DNA of 64,000 bases. It comes from Anatilimnocola aggregata (lineage in GTDB: Bacteria; Planctomycetota; Planctomycetia; Pirellulales; Pirellulaceae). The DNA is taken from assembly GCF_007747655.1 (NCBI RefSeq), contig NZ_CP036274.1, positions 8,060,001 to 8,124,000 of the forward strand, read 5' to 3'. The position numbers and the translations under genes were made by a program. Under the pieces are notes generated by a model. It worked only from the letters and a program-made list of their open reading frames with translations, was not told the origin of the DNA and ran no database searches. Below are positions 1-8,227 of the stretch, piece after piece (position 1 is the stretch's first letter; each line of letters begins with the position of its first letter).

Positions 1-174
1 ATCTTCACCACCCAGCCGACGTTTGAGTTGGCCCTGCGGATCGTGCAGCAACTACTGCCCGACAGCGACGACCAGATCACTCCGGCCGACGTCGCCGAGG
101 CCTATGCCGCGCAGCGCGGCGACCTGCGCGAAATGCTCTTGAGCTTGTACGACGTTTTCCGCCAGCGAAGTTAG
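1..174 (+). CDS. C-terminal fragment of an unrecognised protein (5' end outside window)
   Basis: The frame is open from the first base of the window and stops with TAG at 172-174, giving the last 57 residues of a protein. The tail is rich in Asp, Gln and Leu and looks helical, ending in DVFRQRS. I do not recognise a family, and no catalytic motif is visible in the part present. It points the same way as the cytochrome gene that follows after about 125 bases. Confidence 0.55.
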   Translation: MFTTQPTFELALRIVQQLLPDSDDQITPADVAEAYAAQRGDLREMLLSLYDVFRQRS

Positions 175-299
175 CACCCGCGCGGGTTACCTGGCACGGC
201 CTTTCTGCGGTTGTCTTCAAGGGGGCTGGCGGTAGGATGGTGAGTGGCCTGCCATACCTGGACGCTGTTGCGAAGATCGCCTTTTTTGTCGGTGCATAC

Positions 300-1676
300 A
301 TGAGCAAATCGATTTCCCTGCTGGCAGCCGCCGGTTTGCTTGCGCTGACGATGCTCGCCGGCAGCCTGCTCACCGCCGGCGAGCCCGAGACGGCAGCCGA
401 GCGCGGCTATCGCTGGCTCACGCAAAAATCGTACTTGCCGGCAGACTTCACACAGGACGTCTTCGACGAGGCTTGGACCGAATGGCCCGAGCCGCTCCGC
501 ACTCAGGCGAAGAACGCTACTCCGGAAGAACGTCGCAAGCTTGCTTTTTCTCGTTATGGCCTCACGCCGCGTCCCGATGATCCCACGAGGCCGCTGCAAT
601 ATGTGGTCGATGAGAAGGGCGTTTGGACGATGAACTGCTTCGCCTGTCATGGCGGGCAAGTCGAAGGAAAAGTAATTCCCGGATTACCGAACTCGCGCTT
701 CGCCCTGCAAACGCTGACGGACGATACACGCGCCTACAAACTGACGCATACCCGGCCACTCGGGCGGATGGACCTCGGCAGTCTGTTTGTTCCGCTGGGA
801 ACGAGCGACGGTACAACCAATGCGGTGATGTTCGGCGTCGCGCTGATGAACTTTCGCGATGCCGATCTGAACGTCCATAAGAATCGTCCGCCACCGAAGA
901 TGACGCACCACGATATGGATGCGCCTCCGTGGTGGCACTTCCGCAAGAAGGAGTTTCTCTATGCCGATGCCTTCGCGGGCAAAGGTCACCGCGGACTGAT
1001 GCAGTTCATGATGGTGCCGCAAAACGGTCCAACCAAGTTCCACGAGTGGGAAGCCGACTTTCAGGACGTCTTTGCGTATATCAGTTCGCTCGCAGCGCCA
1101 CCCTATCCCCATGCCATCGATCAACCGCTGGCCGACCAAGGCCGAGTTGCCTTCAATCGAGTTTGCGCCGAATGCCACGGCACCTATGCTCGCCACAAAG
1201 ACGAAACAGACACCTGGCCGGCGAAAGTCATCCCGCTCGACGAGTTGAAAACCGACCCGGTCCGACTGCAAGCACTTTCGCCCGCTCAACGCGCTGCATA
1301 CGGAACCAGTTGGTTCACCGATTATGGCAAGGTGCCGAACATCAACGAACCGAAGGGATACGTGGCTCAGCCCCTCGATGGCATTTGGGCGACCGCTCCT
1401 TATTTGCACAACGGCAGTGTGCCGACGCTCTGGCACATGCTGCATCCCGCTCAGCGGCCCGTTGTATGGAAGCGAACCGAGACCGGCTACGACCAAAAAC
1501 GAGTGGGCCTGGAAGTGGAAATGCTCGATGCCGTTCCCGCGGACCTAAACAGCGCGGAGCAGCGACAGCACTTCAATACGCGCGGCTTTGGCAAGAGTGC
1601 CGCCGGGCATGACTATCCGGATGCGCTCAGCGAAGATGAGAAAACCGCCGTCCTCGAATATTTGAAGACGCTGTAG
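300..1676 (+). CDS. Exported di-heme c-type cytochrome
   Basis: A 458-aa protein starting at [12 protein letters not shown]. The 21 residues upstream in the same frame would precede the hydrophobic leader, so the ATG at 300 is preferred. The leader ends near LLTAGEPE, consistent with export. Two heme c attachment motifs are visible: CFACH near residue 113 and CAECH near residue 290. The second half has the short helix-plus-Met pattern of a cytochrome c domain (for example [20 protein letters not shown]), which resembles the heme domains of di-heme peroxidase and RoxA-like proteins. A periplasmic electron-transfer or oxidase role is inferred; no substrate can be assigned. The next gene starts 10 bases downstream. 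Confidence 0.8.
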   Translation: MSKSISLLAAAGLLALTMLAGSLLTAGEPETAAERGYRWLTQKSYLPADFTQDVFDEAWTEWPEPLRTQAKNATPEERRKLAFSRYGLTPRPDDPTRPLQYVVDEKGVWTMNCFACHGGQVEGKVIPGLPNSRFALQTLTDDTRAYKLTHTRPLGRMDLGSLFVPLGTSDGTTNAVMFGVALMNFRDADLNVHKNRPPPKMTHHDMDAPPWWHFRKKEFLYADAFAGKGHRGLMQFMMVPQNGPTKFHEWEADFQDVFAYISSLAAPPYPHAIDQPLADQGRVAFNRVCAECHGTYARHKDETDTWPAKVIPLDELKTDPVRLQALSPAQRAAYGTSWFTDYGKVPNINEPKGYVAQPLDGIWATAPYLHNGSVPTLWHMLHPAQRPVVWKRTETGYDQKRVGLEVEMLDAVPADLNSAEQRQHFNTRGFGKSAAGHDYPDALSEDEKTAVLEYLKTL

Positions 1677-1686
1677 CCAACGCCTA

Positions 1687-2376
1687 ATGAACATCGAGTC
1701 GTGGCAATCGCTGCAAGAAAAGATCGTCGCCTGCGAGCGCTGCCCGCGACTGCGTGAGTATTGCCGCGAGATTGCAGCTGAGAAGCGCAAGGCTTATCTG
1801 GCCTGGGACTACTGGGGCAAGCCGGTCCCGAATTTTGGCGTGGCTCCAGTGGGGCTGCTAATAGTCGGCCTGGCTCCGGCGGCACATGGAGCGAATCGGA
1901 CGGGGAGAATGTTCACGGGCGACCGCAGCGGCGAGTGGCTTTATCGCGCGCTCCACCGCGCTGGCTTTGCCAATCAGGGGCACTCGGAGAAGATCGATGA
2001 CGGCTTGCAACTGCTCGATTGCACGATCACGGCGATGTGCCACTGCGCACCCCCCGATAACAAACCACTGCCGACAGAAATCGCCGCTTGCCAACCGTGG
2101 CTGACGCAGACATTCAATTTGGCGCAGCCCCGCGTGCTGTTGGCACTTGGGCAGTTTGCCTGGAAGGCATCGCTCGACCAGGCGCGCCAACGGGGGTGCT
2201 TCACGGCAAAAAAGTTGCCGGCCTTTGGGCATGGGGCCGAAGTGCCACTGGCGGGCGACCGGTGGCTGCTCGGCAGTTATCATCCCAGCCAGCAGAATAC
2301 GTTTACCGGTCGCTTGACCGAACCGATGTTCGACGCCATCTTCACGCGTGCCCGTCAACTTCTCTCACAAACATGA
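1687..2376 (+). CDS. Uracil-DNA glycosylase, family 5 (UDGb type, iron-sulfur)
   Basis: A 229-aa cytoplasmic DNA repair enzyme predicted to remove uracil and related deaminated bases. Motif A reads [20 protein letters not shown], the form typical of family 5 enzymes; family 4 has GEAPG instead. The C-terminal [13 protein letters not shown] is the second active-site motif. Cys16 and Cys19 near the N-terminus, plus cysteines in [10 protein letters not shown] and EIAAC, fit the [4Fe-4S] cluster ligands of the family. Length is normal. It lies 10 bases after the cytochrome gene and 6 bases before the YggS gene, so co-transcription is likely. Confidence 0.9.
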   Translation: MNIESWQSLQEKIVACERCPRLREYCREIAAEKRKAYLAWDYWGKPVPNFGVAPVGLLIVGLAPAAHGANRTGRMFTGDRSGEWLYRALHRAGFANQGHSEKIDDGLQLLDCTITAMCHCAPPDNKPLPTEIAACQPWLTQTFNLAQPRVLLALGQFAWKASLDQARQRGCFTAKKLPAFGHGAEVPLAGDRWLLGSYHPSQQNTFTGRLTEPMFDAIFTRARQLLSQT

Positions 2377-2382
2377 CTCCGC

Positions 2383-3093
2383 ATGCCATCGTTCGCCGCG
2401 AATCCCCTGCTGCTCGAAAACATCGCTCGCGTTCGCGCAGAAGTAGCTGAGGCAGCGGTCCGCAGCGGTCGCCGGGCAGACGAGGTGACAATCGTCGCGG
2501 CGACCAAGTACGTCGATGCGAATATCACACGGCAAGTGGCTGCGGCGGGACTGCTCGACTTGGGTGAAAGCCGGCCGCAAGAGATCTGGTCGAAAGGTCC
2601 GGAACTGACCGACCTGCCGATTCGCTGGCACTTGATTGGTCATTTGCAACGGAACAAGGTGCGACGCACGCTCCCCTTCGTCGCACTGTTTCATTCGATC
2701 GACAGTTTGCGCCTGTTGGAAGAATTGCAAACCGAAGCAGAAAAGCTAGGCCAAGTTGTGGCAATCCTGCTCGAAGTGAACATCTCGGGAGACGAGGCCA
2801 AGCATGGCTTTGCGCCGGCAGAGATGCCAAGTGTGATCGAAACCGCGGCCCAGTTCAGTCACTTGCAGATACGCGGGCTGATGAGCATGGCCGGCCTCGA
2901 TACCGATGCTGTCACCGCGCAGCAGCAATTCGCCGCGGTTCGCCAATTGCGCGATCAACTCGCACCGAATGCCCCCGCGAACGTCAGCCTCGCTGACTTA
3001 AGCATGGGAATGAGCGGCGACTTTCGAGAAGCGATTGCCGAAGGGGCAACCATGGTAAGAATCGGCTCGAGTTTTTTCGAGGGGCTGTTTTAG
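2383..3093 (+). CDS. YggS/PLPBP family pyridoxal phosphate homeostasis protein
   Basis: A 236-aa single-domain, TIM-barrel type PLP-binding protein. The PLP lysine is expected at Lys42 in VAATKYVD. Other family signatures are HLIGHLQRNK, the SIDSL segment, a stretch with LEVNISGDEAKHGF, the LSMGMSGDF loop and the phosphate-binding end ATMVRIGSSFFEG. The family controls free PLP and amino acid or keto acid balance rather than acting as a classical racemase. It starts 6 bases after the uracil-DNA glycosylase stop, so the two are probably translated from one message. Confidence 0.92.
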   Translation: MPSFAANPLLLENIARVRAEVAEAAVRSGRRADEVTIVAATKYVDANITRQVAAAGLLDLGESRPQEIWSKGPELTDLPIRWHLIGHLQRNKVRRTLPFVALFHSIDSLRLLEELQTEAEKLGQVVAILLEVNISGDEAKHGFAPAEMPSVIETAAQFSHLQIRGLMSMAGLDTDAVTAQQQFAAVRQLRDQLAPNAPANVSLADLSMGMSGDFREAIAEGATMVRIGSSFFEGLF

Positions 3094-3148
3094 GGTTGCC
3101 CGCCGACAGCAAAGTCTTAAGCTTACTAGGCAGACAAGGAGGTGTTGC

Positions 3149-3724
3149 ATGCTGCGGATCACTTTGTGGTGCCTACCGTTATTGTTGCTCGTTCACTCCG
3201 GCTTCAGTTCAGCCCAGGAATCAAAGAGCAATGAACCCCCGACGCCGAACGATTTCATCGTTGCACGGCGAATGCTGGAGCAGCAAGGAAATAGCCTTCA
3301 GGAGAAACTCGGCGAGTTAAAGGGGAGCAGCGATTTCGCGCAAAGGTTGCGCTGGCATCTGATGGAGCAGCATCCAGTCTTCTATGGCCAATACCAACTT
3401 GGCATGGAATCGCGGCAACTGCTTGTTTATGAACCACTGAAAGTCAGCTGGCCTGGCAGTCAGCCACAAACAATTATCATTTGCGACGATGATTTTCGGC
3501 CGCTGGCCTGGAACGAAGATGGCGGTAGCCCGGTGTTCATCAGTGCCGAACTGGAGTTCGGCGAGAAAGATGAGCCGGTACTGGCCATCACGCGAACGCA
3601 CCGCCAGTCACATCACGGGGCGCGCCATGGTCGATATCGGTTCAAGTTAGCAGACGATAAGATTCAGCCCGTGGGCGAAATCGAATGGCAGTTTGACGAC
3701 CCTCGTAGAGCCCCACGCCGTTAG
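3149..3724 (+). CDS. Secreted protein of unknown function
   Basis: A 191-aa protein whose start is well supported: a strong ribosome-binding site (AAGGAGGTG, 3136-3144) precedes the ATG. The N-terminus MLRITLWCLPLLLLVHSGFSSAQ is a clear Sec signal peptide, so the product is periplasmic or exported. The mature part is mixed alpha/beta without recognisable motifs; it holds an HRQSHHGARHGRY segment rich in His and Arg. I cannot name a family. Confidence 0.75.
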   Translation: MLRITLWCLPLLLLVHSGFSSAQESKSNEPPTPNDFIVARRMLEQQGNSLQEKLGELKGSSDFAQRLRWHLMEQHPVFYGQYQLGMESRQLLVYEPLKVSWPGSQPQTIIICDDDFRPLAWNEDGGSPVFISAELEFGEKDEPVLAITRTHRQSHHGARHGRYRFKLADDKIQPVGEIEWQFDDPRRAPRR

Positions 3725-3770
3725 AGCAATCACTCACGTTACCGAAGTCAATGCACGTTAGGAGCGACGT

Positions 3771-4112
3771 TTGAACCAGGATTATCCCGCTGATGCCGAT
3801 GGCGATGCCCTGCGGGGTGTGGCAGCCGACGGCAACGATCTGAACCAGCCGATGCAAGTCGACTTTCCCGTGGTCTTTGCCAGTCTGGCCGAAGCACAAA
3901 CGTTCTTGCCGACCGCTCGCAGCCACGGCTATGACGTGGAAATTGGCGAAATAGAAGATGACCAGGTCGATGTCTACTGCGTGCGGACGATGCTGCTCAC
4001 TTACGAGGCCGTCGTCGCCTGCCAGCATGAATTGAACGAACTGAGTAAGCCGTTCGGCGGCTTTTGCGACGGCTGGGAAACGTTCGGGAACATCGAGCGC
4101 GGGAACGGTTGA
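3771..4112 (+). CDS. RraB-like small protein
   Basis: A 113-aa protein beginning with TTG at 3771, preceded by AGGAGCG. The order FPVVFASLAEAQTFLPTARS, then a short beta strand pair (DVEIGEIEDDQVDVYCVRT), then YEAVVACQHELNELSKPFGG and CDGWETF matches the ferredoxin-like fold of the RraB family, known in Escherichia coli as an inhibitor of RNase E. In planctomycetes such proteins are merely annotated by similarity, so the RNase E role is inferred. It ends 13 bases before the following small membrane protein gene. Confidence 0.7.
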   Translation: MNQDYPADADGDALRGVAADGNDLNQPMQVDFPVVFASLAEAQTFLPTARSHGYDVEIGEIEDDQVDVYCVRTMLLTYEAVVACQHELNELSKPFGGFCDGWETFGNIERGNG

Positions 4113-4125
4113 TGAGGTACGTGCG

Positions 4126-4476
4126 ATGATCATTTGGACGGGCTGGGGATTTCTGGTCGCGATCATTACTTTCGGCACGTGCCTCATTGCCCAGTACGTA
4201 GTCGATGCGAAACTGGGAGCCGGCTACTATTCGGCCCATCCCTGGGTCGTTGGGCTAGCACTCGTGATCGGAGGCATCGCCTCGTCGCTGGTCGGGTTCA
4301 TGCTCAAAGCGCGCGGCGATCGGCAGGTCATCGATTCGATTACAGGCGAAGAGTTCACGATTGACAATTCGCACCATTCGTTTTTCTTTGTTCCCATGCA
4401 CTGGGCAGGCCTGGCAGTAGCCGCGATTGGCATCGGCACGGCGATCTTCGATCTGGCCCGAATGAAGACAGGTTAA
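4126..4476 (+). CDS. Small membrane protein, three transmembrane segments
   Basis: A 116-aa protein with hydrophobic stretches at about residues 4-24 (GWGFLVAIITFGTCLIAQYV), 39-58 and 86-107. A short polar loop between the second and third contains DSITGEEFTIDNSHHSFFF. A GAGGT ribosome-binding site lies about 8 bases upstream of the ATG. It is probably co-transcribed with the RraB-like gene 13 bases upstream. No family is recognised with confidence. Confidence 0.7.
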   Translation: MIIWTGWGFLVAIITFGTCLIAQYVVDAKLGAGYYSAHPWVVGLALVIGGIASSLVGFMLKARGDRQVIDSITGEEFTIDNSHHSFFFVPMHWAGLAVAAIGIGTAIFDLARMKTG

Positions 4477-4500
4477 CGGCCTGCCTGCGAGTAAGCTTCC

Positions 4501-4589
4501 CGGCTGGAAAGCAGACCGCGGAGCGTGCAGAGCACTAACGAGCAGGGCCTGAGTACTGAAGAGCAGGGCGTTTCGCCCGTCGCGATTGG
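4501..4589. repeat. Direct repeat, copy 1 (with 21-base internal duplication)
   Basis: This stretch matches 5145-5212 over 68 positions with two mismatches, plus a 21-base insertion that duplicates the GAGCAGGGC segment. Its 3' part contains GGGCG-TTT-CGCCC (4566-4578), able to form a small hairpin. In the minus direction it could be read as SALHAPRSAFQP, but this looks like a fortuitous translation of a dispersed repeat. Confidence 0.9.
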
Positions 4590-4618
4590 CCATGAACGAT
4601 GCGACTCAAGACGGCGTA

Positions 4619-5022
4619 CTACTCAGCTGAATCAAAATCGAATTCGGGTGGAGTTGTGGAAAGCACATCAATGATTTCGTTGCACGCAGCGAACAGATAG
4701 TGCTGCACGGGAAACTCACAATAGGCCTGGGCAGACTGGCGATGAAAAAGCTTCGTTAGTTCCGAATCCGAAACCTTCCAAAAAACGTGTGGGTATTGCG
4801 GGGTTGGCTGGCTTGGTTGCAGGGCCGCAATGCGAAAACATTCTTCAGAGCCGGCCCAGAAAAGGGGGCGGCAAAACGGACGATCAGCACGCCTTTCGTG
4901 GCATCGCGATGTCGCAGCCAAATTCGAAATCCTTCCCGGTCGCTGTGCAAAGCATCAATATCGACGCGACAATTTGACCAATCGGGGTGAACTTCCCAAC
5001 GTTCCTGATTGCCGTGAAACAC
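4619..5022 (-). pseudogene. Frameshifted gene of unknown function
   Basis: Two overlapping minus-strand frames join into one coherent protein of about 135 residues. The upstream frame (GTG near 5022) reads GNQERWEVHPDWSNCRVDI and on to GVLIVRFAAP. The sense then moves to the next frame, which continues LFWAGSEECFRIAAL and ends EIIDVLSTTPPEFDFDSAE at 4619. The shift lies near the A4G5 run at 4860-4868. It may be a real inactivating mutation, a programmed shift or a sequencing error; the sequence alone does not decide. No family is recognised. The gene is bracketed by the direct repeats at 4501 and 5145. Confidence 0.5.
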
Positions 5023-5144
5023 GTTGCTGACTTTCCGTGGAGGTGAAATTAGCCTGCATGGATTCTGCCTGCGTCTCGAGACAACGGTCAATCCCTTGCC
5101 GGGCGTCAGAGCTGAAACAAGCCACACAGCGGGCGAAGTCGCCA

Positions 5145-5212
5145 CGGCTGGAAAGCAGACCGCGGAGCGTGCAGAGCACTTACGAGCAGGGCGTTTCGCC
5201 CGTTGCGATTGG
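5145..5212. repeat. Direct repeat, copy 2
   Basis: A 68-base copy of the element at 4501-4589, lacking the 21-base internal insertion and differing at two bases. It contains the same GGGCG-TTT-CGCCC palindrome. The two copies flank the frameshifted gene on the minus strand. Confidence 0.9.
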
Positions 5213-5330
5213 GCAGTGAATCTGCGACGATTGCCGGCTCAGCGCCCGCCTGACGCGAGGACATCTTAACGTTCGGTCGCAGGCGTTCTCTCCCCCTCAA
5301 AATTCATCGTTCTGGATAGAAGAGCAAGAC

Positions 5331-6644
5331 ATGGCTGCCGCGTTTCCCGAAGTCAGCAAGATTAAGTACGAAGGCCCTCAGTCGAAGAACCCACTGGCAT
5401 TTCGCTGGTACGACGAAAACGAAGTGATCGAAGGGAAGACGATGAAGGAGCACCTCCGCTTCAGCATCGTCTATTGGCACACCTTCCGCGGCACCGGCAG
5501 CGACCCGTTCGGCCCCGGCACCGCCGTTCGCCCTTGGGATGACGGCAGCCCTAGCGTCGAGAACGCCGTGAAGCGCGTCCGCGTCGCCTTCGAGTTGATC
5601 GAAAAGCTCGGCGCTCCGTACTACGCCTTTCACGATCGCGATGTTTCGCCCGAAGGGGCCACGCTGGCCGAATCGAACAAGATTTTCGACACCGTCGTGA
5701 AGGCGCTGAAAGAAGAGCAGCAGCGGACGGGCATCAAGCTGTTGTGGGGCACGGCGAACATGTTCAGCCATCCGCGCTACATGCACGGCGCGGCGACCAC
5801 CTGCAACGCCGACGTCTTCGCCTACGCTGCTTCGGCGGTGAAGAAGTGTTTGGAAGTGACCAAGGAATTGGGGGGCGAGAACTATGTATTCTGGGGTGGC
5901 CGCGAAGGTTATCAGTGCCAACTGAACACCAACATGAAGCGCGAACTCGACCACCTGGCCCAGTTCTTTCACATGGCTGTCGACTATGCCCAGAAGATTG
6001 GCTTCACCGGACAGTTTTTGATCGAACCCAAGCCGAAAGAGCCGACCAAACATCAGTACGATAGCGATGCCGCGGCCTGCCTCAATTTTCTGCGGGCCTA
6101 CGATCTGTTGCCACATTTCAAATTGAATTTGGAAACGAATCATGCAACTCTGGCCGGGCACACGATGATGCACGAGCTCGACTATGCGGGTTTCCAGGGT
6201 GCGCTCGGTTCGATCGATGCAAATACCGGCGACTTGTTGCTCGGGTGGGATACCGATCAGTTCCCCACAAACTACTACCTGACGTCCGAAATCATGCTGA
6301 TGCTGCTGAAGTATGGCGGCATCGGTACCGGGGGCGTCAATTTCGATGCAAAAGTTCGCCGCGAAAGTTTCGAACCAATCGACTTGTTCTACGCTCATAT
6401 CGGTGGCATGGATGCCTTTGCTAAGGGGTTACGAGTGGCAGCGGCCATTCGTCAGGAAGGCGAATTTGAAAAGTTCGTAAGGGAACGCTACAGCAGTTGG
6501 GACAGCGGCGTGGGCGCTGAAGTAGAATCTGGCAAGGCAACTTTTGAGACGCTCGAAGCGTACATGCTGAAGAAGGGCGAAGTTGCTGCCAACCGCAGTG
6601 GTCGACAAGAATGGCTGGAAAACCTATTCAACCGTTACTTGTAA
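5331..6644 (+). CDS. xylA: Xylose isomerase
   Basis: A 437-aa cytoplasmic enzyme interconverting D-xylose and D-xylulose. Catalytic His101 and Asp104 lie in [10 protein letters not shown], at the same numbers as in the Escherichia coli enzyme. Metal-ligand motifs follow at [14 protein letters not shown] (Glu232, Lys234) and [12 protein letters not shown] (Glu268, His271), then the DTDQFPTN region. Length is that of the class II enzymes. No xylulokinase, transporter or regulator gene lies next to it, so it appears to stand alone. The preceding 5' region contains only the repeat at 5145. A small AATTAC-TCTG-GTAATT hairpin follows the stop. Confidence 0.97.
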   Translation: MAAAFPEVSKIKYEGPQSKNPLAFRWYDENEVIEGKTMKEHLRFSIVYWHTFRGTGSDPFGPGTAVRPWDDGSPSVENAVKRVRVAFELIEKLGAPYYAFHDRDVSPEGATLAESNKIFDTVVKALKEEQQRTGIKLLWGTANMFSHPRYMHGAATTCNADVFAYAASAVKKCLEVTKELGGENYVFWGGREGYQCQLNTNMKRELDHLAQFFHMAVDYAQKIGFTGQFLIEPKPKEPTKHQYDSDAAACLNFLRAYDLLPHFKLNLETNHATLAGHTMMHELDYAGFQGALGSIDANTGDLLLGWDTDQFPTNYYLTSEIMLMLLKYGGIGTGGVNFDAKVRRESFEPIDLFYAHIGGMDAFAKGLRVAAAIRQEGEFEKFVRERYSSWDSGVGAEVESGKATFETLEAYMLKKGEVAANRSGRQEWLENLFNRYL

Positions 6645-6768
6645 ATTACTCTGGTAATTGAAGGTCGACAGATTGTCGTGCGTGAAAGTGCTGTGCGCGC
6701 CCCGGATTGGTGTGTAGTCGTTATCCGACTGCACGACAGCCCGCCGTGAATTGCGTTCCTGGTTGAAT

Positions 6769-7527
6769 ATGTCTTCTTTGCCCATCCACGATCTGACGCA
6801 ACTGCGCGCGCAATGTGCCGAACTTGAGCGCGAGCGGAACGAACTGCTGCGCGAGCGCGAGGTCATGAATCATTCGCTCGAACTGCACGAGCGCGATCGA
6901 CAACTGCTGGCATTTGAGATTCACGATGGCATCGTGCAGGATATGTCTGCCAGTGTGATGTTGCTTGATTCGGCAGCGAGACAAATTCAGTTTGAAACGC
7001 CCGCTGCGAAGGAACTGTACGAACAGGCCGTCCGCACGCTGCGCGAAAGCGGTGCCGAGGCGCGGCGCCTGATACGCGGGTTGATTCCCGTGGTACTCGA
7101 CGAGGCCGGTTTTGTCGCCTCGCTACAAAAACTAGTGCTGCGATTTCAAAACGATTACGGCTTGCAGGTGGCGTTTCAGGCCGACGTGCAACTGCAGCAC
7201 CTGGCACCCGCCTTCGAGATGATCATCTTGCGCGTGGTGCAGGAGGCACTCAACAACGTCTGGCGACACAGTCAATGTCGGCAGGCAGACGTGCAGGTGC
7301 AACAGCTGGGCAGTGAACTGCTGGTTCGCATTGCCGATCAAGGCTTGGGCTTTGAACCGGGTGACGTGAAGCCGACGCGGTACGGATTAACCGGCATGCA
7401 AGAGCGGGCCCGGATGCTCGGCGGGGCAACGCAAATCGTCAGTCATCCTGGGCAGGGGACGAAGGTCGAAATGCAGTTGCCGCTGGCGCGAGCAGTCCTG
7501 GACGATCCGTTTGCACAGCGTAAATAG
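6769..7527 (+). CDS. Soluble sensor histidine kinase (HisKA_3/NarL-type)
   Basis: A 252-aa kinase with no membrane segment. The ATG at 6769 is preferred; an in-frame TTG at 6751 would add six residues. The N-terminus (residues 10-45) is a charged coiled coil. Phosphorylatable His52 is in FEIHDGIVQDMSA, typical of the HisKA_3 subgroup. The ATPase domain shows the N box VVQEALNNVWRHS, the G1 box IADQGLGFEPGD and YGLTGMQERARMLGG. With no sensory domain it probably receives its signal through the coiled coil or a partner protein. It converges on the response regulator gene, with 8 bases between the stops. Confidence 0.9.
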   Translation: MSSLPIHDLTQLRAQCAELERERNELLREREVMNHSLELHERDRQLLAFEIHDGIVQDMSASVMLLDSAARQIQFETPAAKELYEQAVRTLRESGAEARRLIRGLIPVVLDEAGFVASLQKLVLRFQNDYGLQVAFQADVQLQHLAPAFEMIILRVVQEALNNVWRHSQCRQADVQVQQLGSELLVRIADQGLGFEPGDVKPTRYGLTGMQERARMLGGATQIVSHPGQGTKVEMQLPLARAVLDDPFAQRK

Positions 7528-7535
7528 GTGCCTGG

Positions 7536-7976
7536 TTACTCGCTGGGCACGAGCACTTGAGCGCGGCGAATTCGCAATTCTTCCAGCGTTTTCCGCCATC
7601 GATCGGTCTTGCGAAACGAGTCGCTGAGAATCTCGAGCAGGGGCTCGAAATTCAGAATCGGCTTGAAGTAGAGAGCTTCGGCGCCGGAGCGGAGCGAGTC
7701 GAGCACGGCGTTCATGCTCACCAGGCCAGTCAACATAATGACTTGAATGCCGCCGTCGTAACGCTTGATCTGCCGCAACAGTTCCAAGCCATCGGCCCGC
7801 GGCATCGAAATATCGAGCAGCACGATGCGAGCGTTGGTCGAGAGCAGCAGCTCTTCAATATCGACCGGGTCGCTACAGCTGATCACGTCATATCCGTGGT
7901 CATGCAGTCGTGCGTTGATTAGCCTTAGTACGGCGGGATCGTCATCAATGTGCAGAATGGTTCGTCGCTCGTTCAC
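7536..7976 (-). CDS. Single-domain response regulator (receiver plus short tail)
   Basis: A 146-aa protein made of one receiver domain and a short C-terminal helix. Acidic pocket residues Asp11 and Asp12 are in HIDDDPAV, the phosphoacceptor is Asp55 in VLLDISMP, the conserved Thr is Thr83 in MLTG and Lys105 is in YFKPI. There is no DNA-binding or enzymatic output domain. It faces the histidine kinase gene tail to tail, so partnership is plausible, but they are not one operon and cognate pairing is unproven. Confidence 0.9.
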   Translation of the reverse strand: MNERRTILHIDDDPAVLRLINARLHDHGYDVISCSDPVDIEELLLSTNARIVLLDISMPRADGLELLRQIKRYDGGIQVIMLTGLVSMNAVLDSLRSGAEALYFKPILNFEPLLEILSDSFRKTDRWRKTLEELRIRRAQVLVPSE

Positions 7977-8227
7977 GTTTTGCCCCTAGAACGGTTTGCC
8001 CCTCCCGGCAGTGCGCAAGCGAAGCTGATCTTCACTCACACGACTGAAACGAGCAGCGGACTACGCCGCAAAAGCTCAAGCCGGGATACTCAAAACTAGG
8101 TCCGGAAATGTCTGCAGTCTGCGCGAGGGGGCTGCAGCGACAGATCGGCGTATTTCCGTAGTCGAGCGGTAAGACTTTTACCAATTATGCAGGCTGCGAA
8201 CCGCGAAAGTTTCACACGGCGAGCCTG

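Noticed and set aside
684-1496. 270-aa minus-strand open frame inside the cytochrome gene
   Set aside because: It lies antisense to a gene with signal peptide and two heme motifs, and its own sequence has no family pattern.
4255-4593. Minus-strand frame reading SALHAPRSAFQP, with a similar frame at 5106-5300
   Set aside because: Both are translations of the two direct repeat copies, not independent genes.
5304-6398. 364-aa minus-strand frame opposite xylA
   Set aside because: Antisense shadow of a clearly identified enzyme; such long shadows are common with this codon usage.
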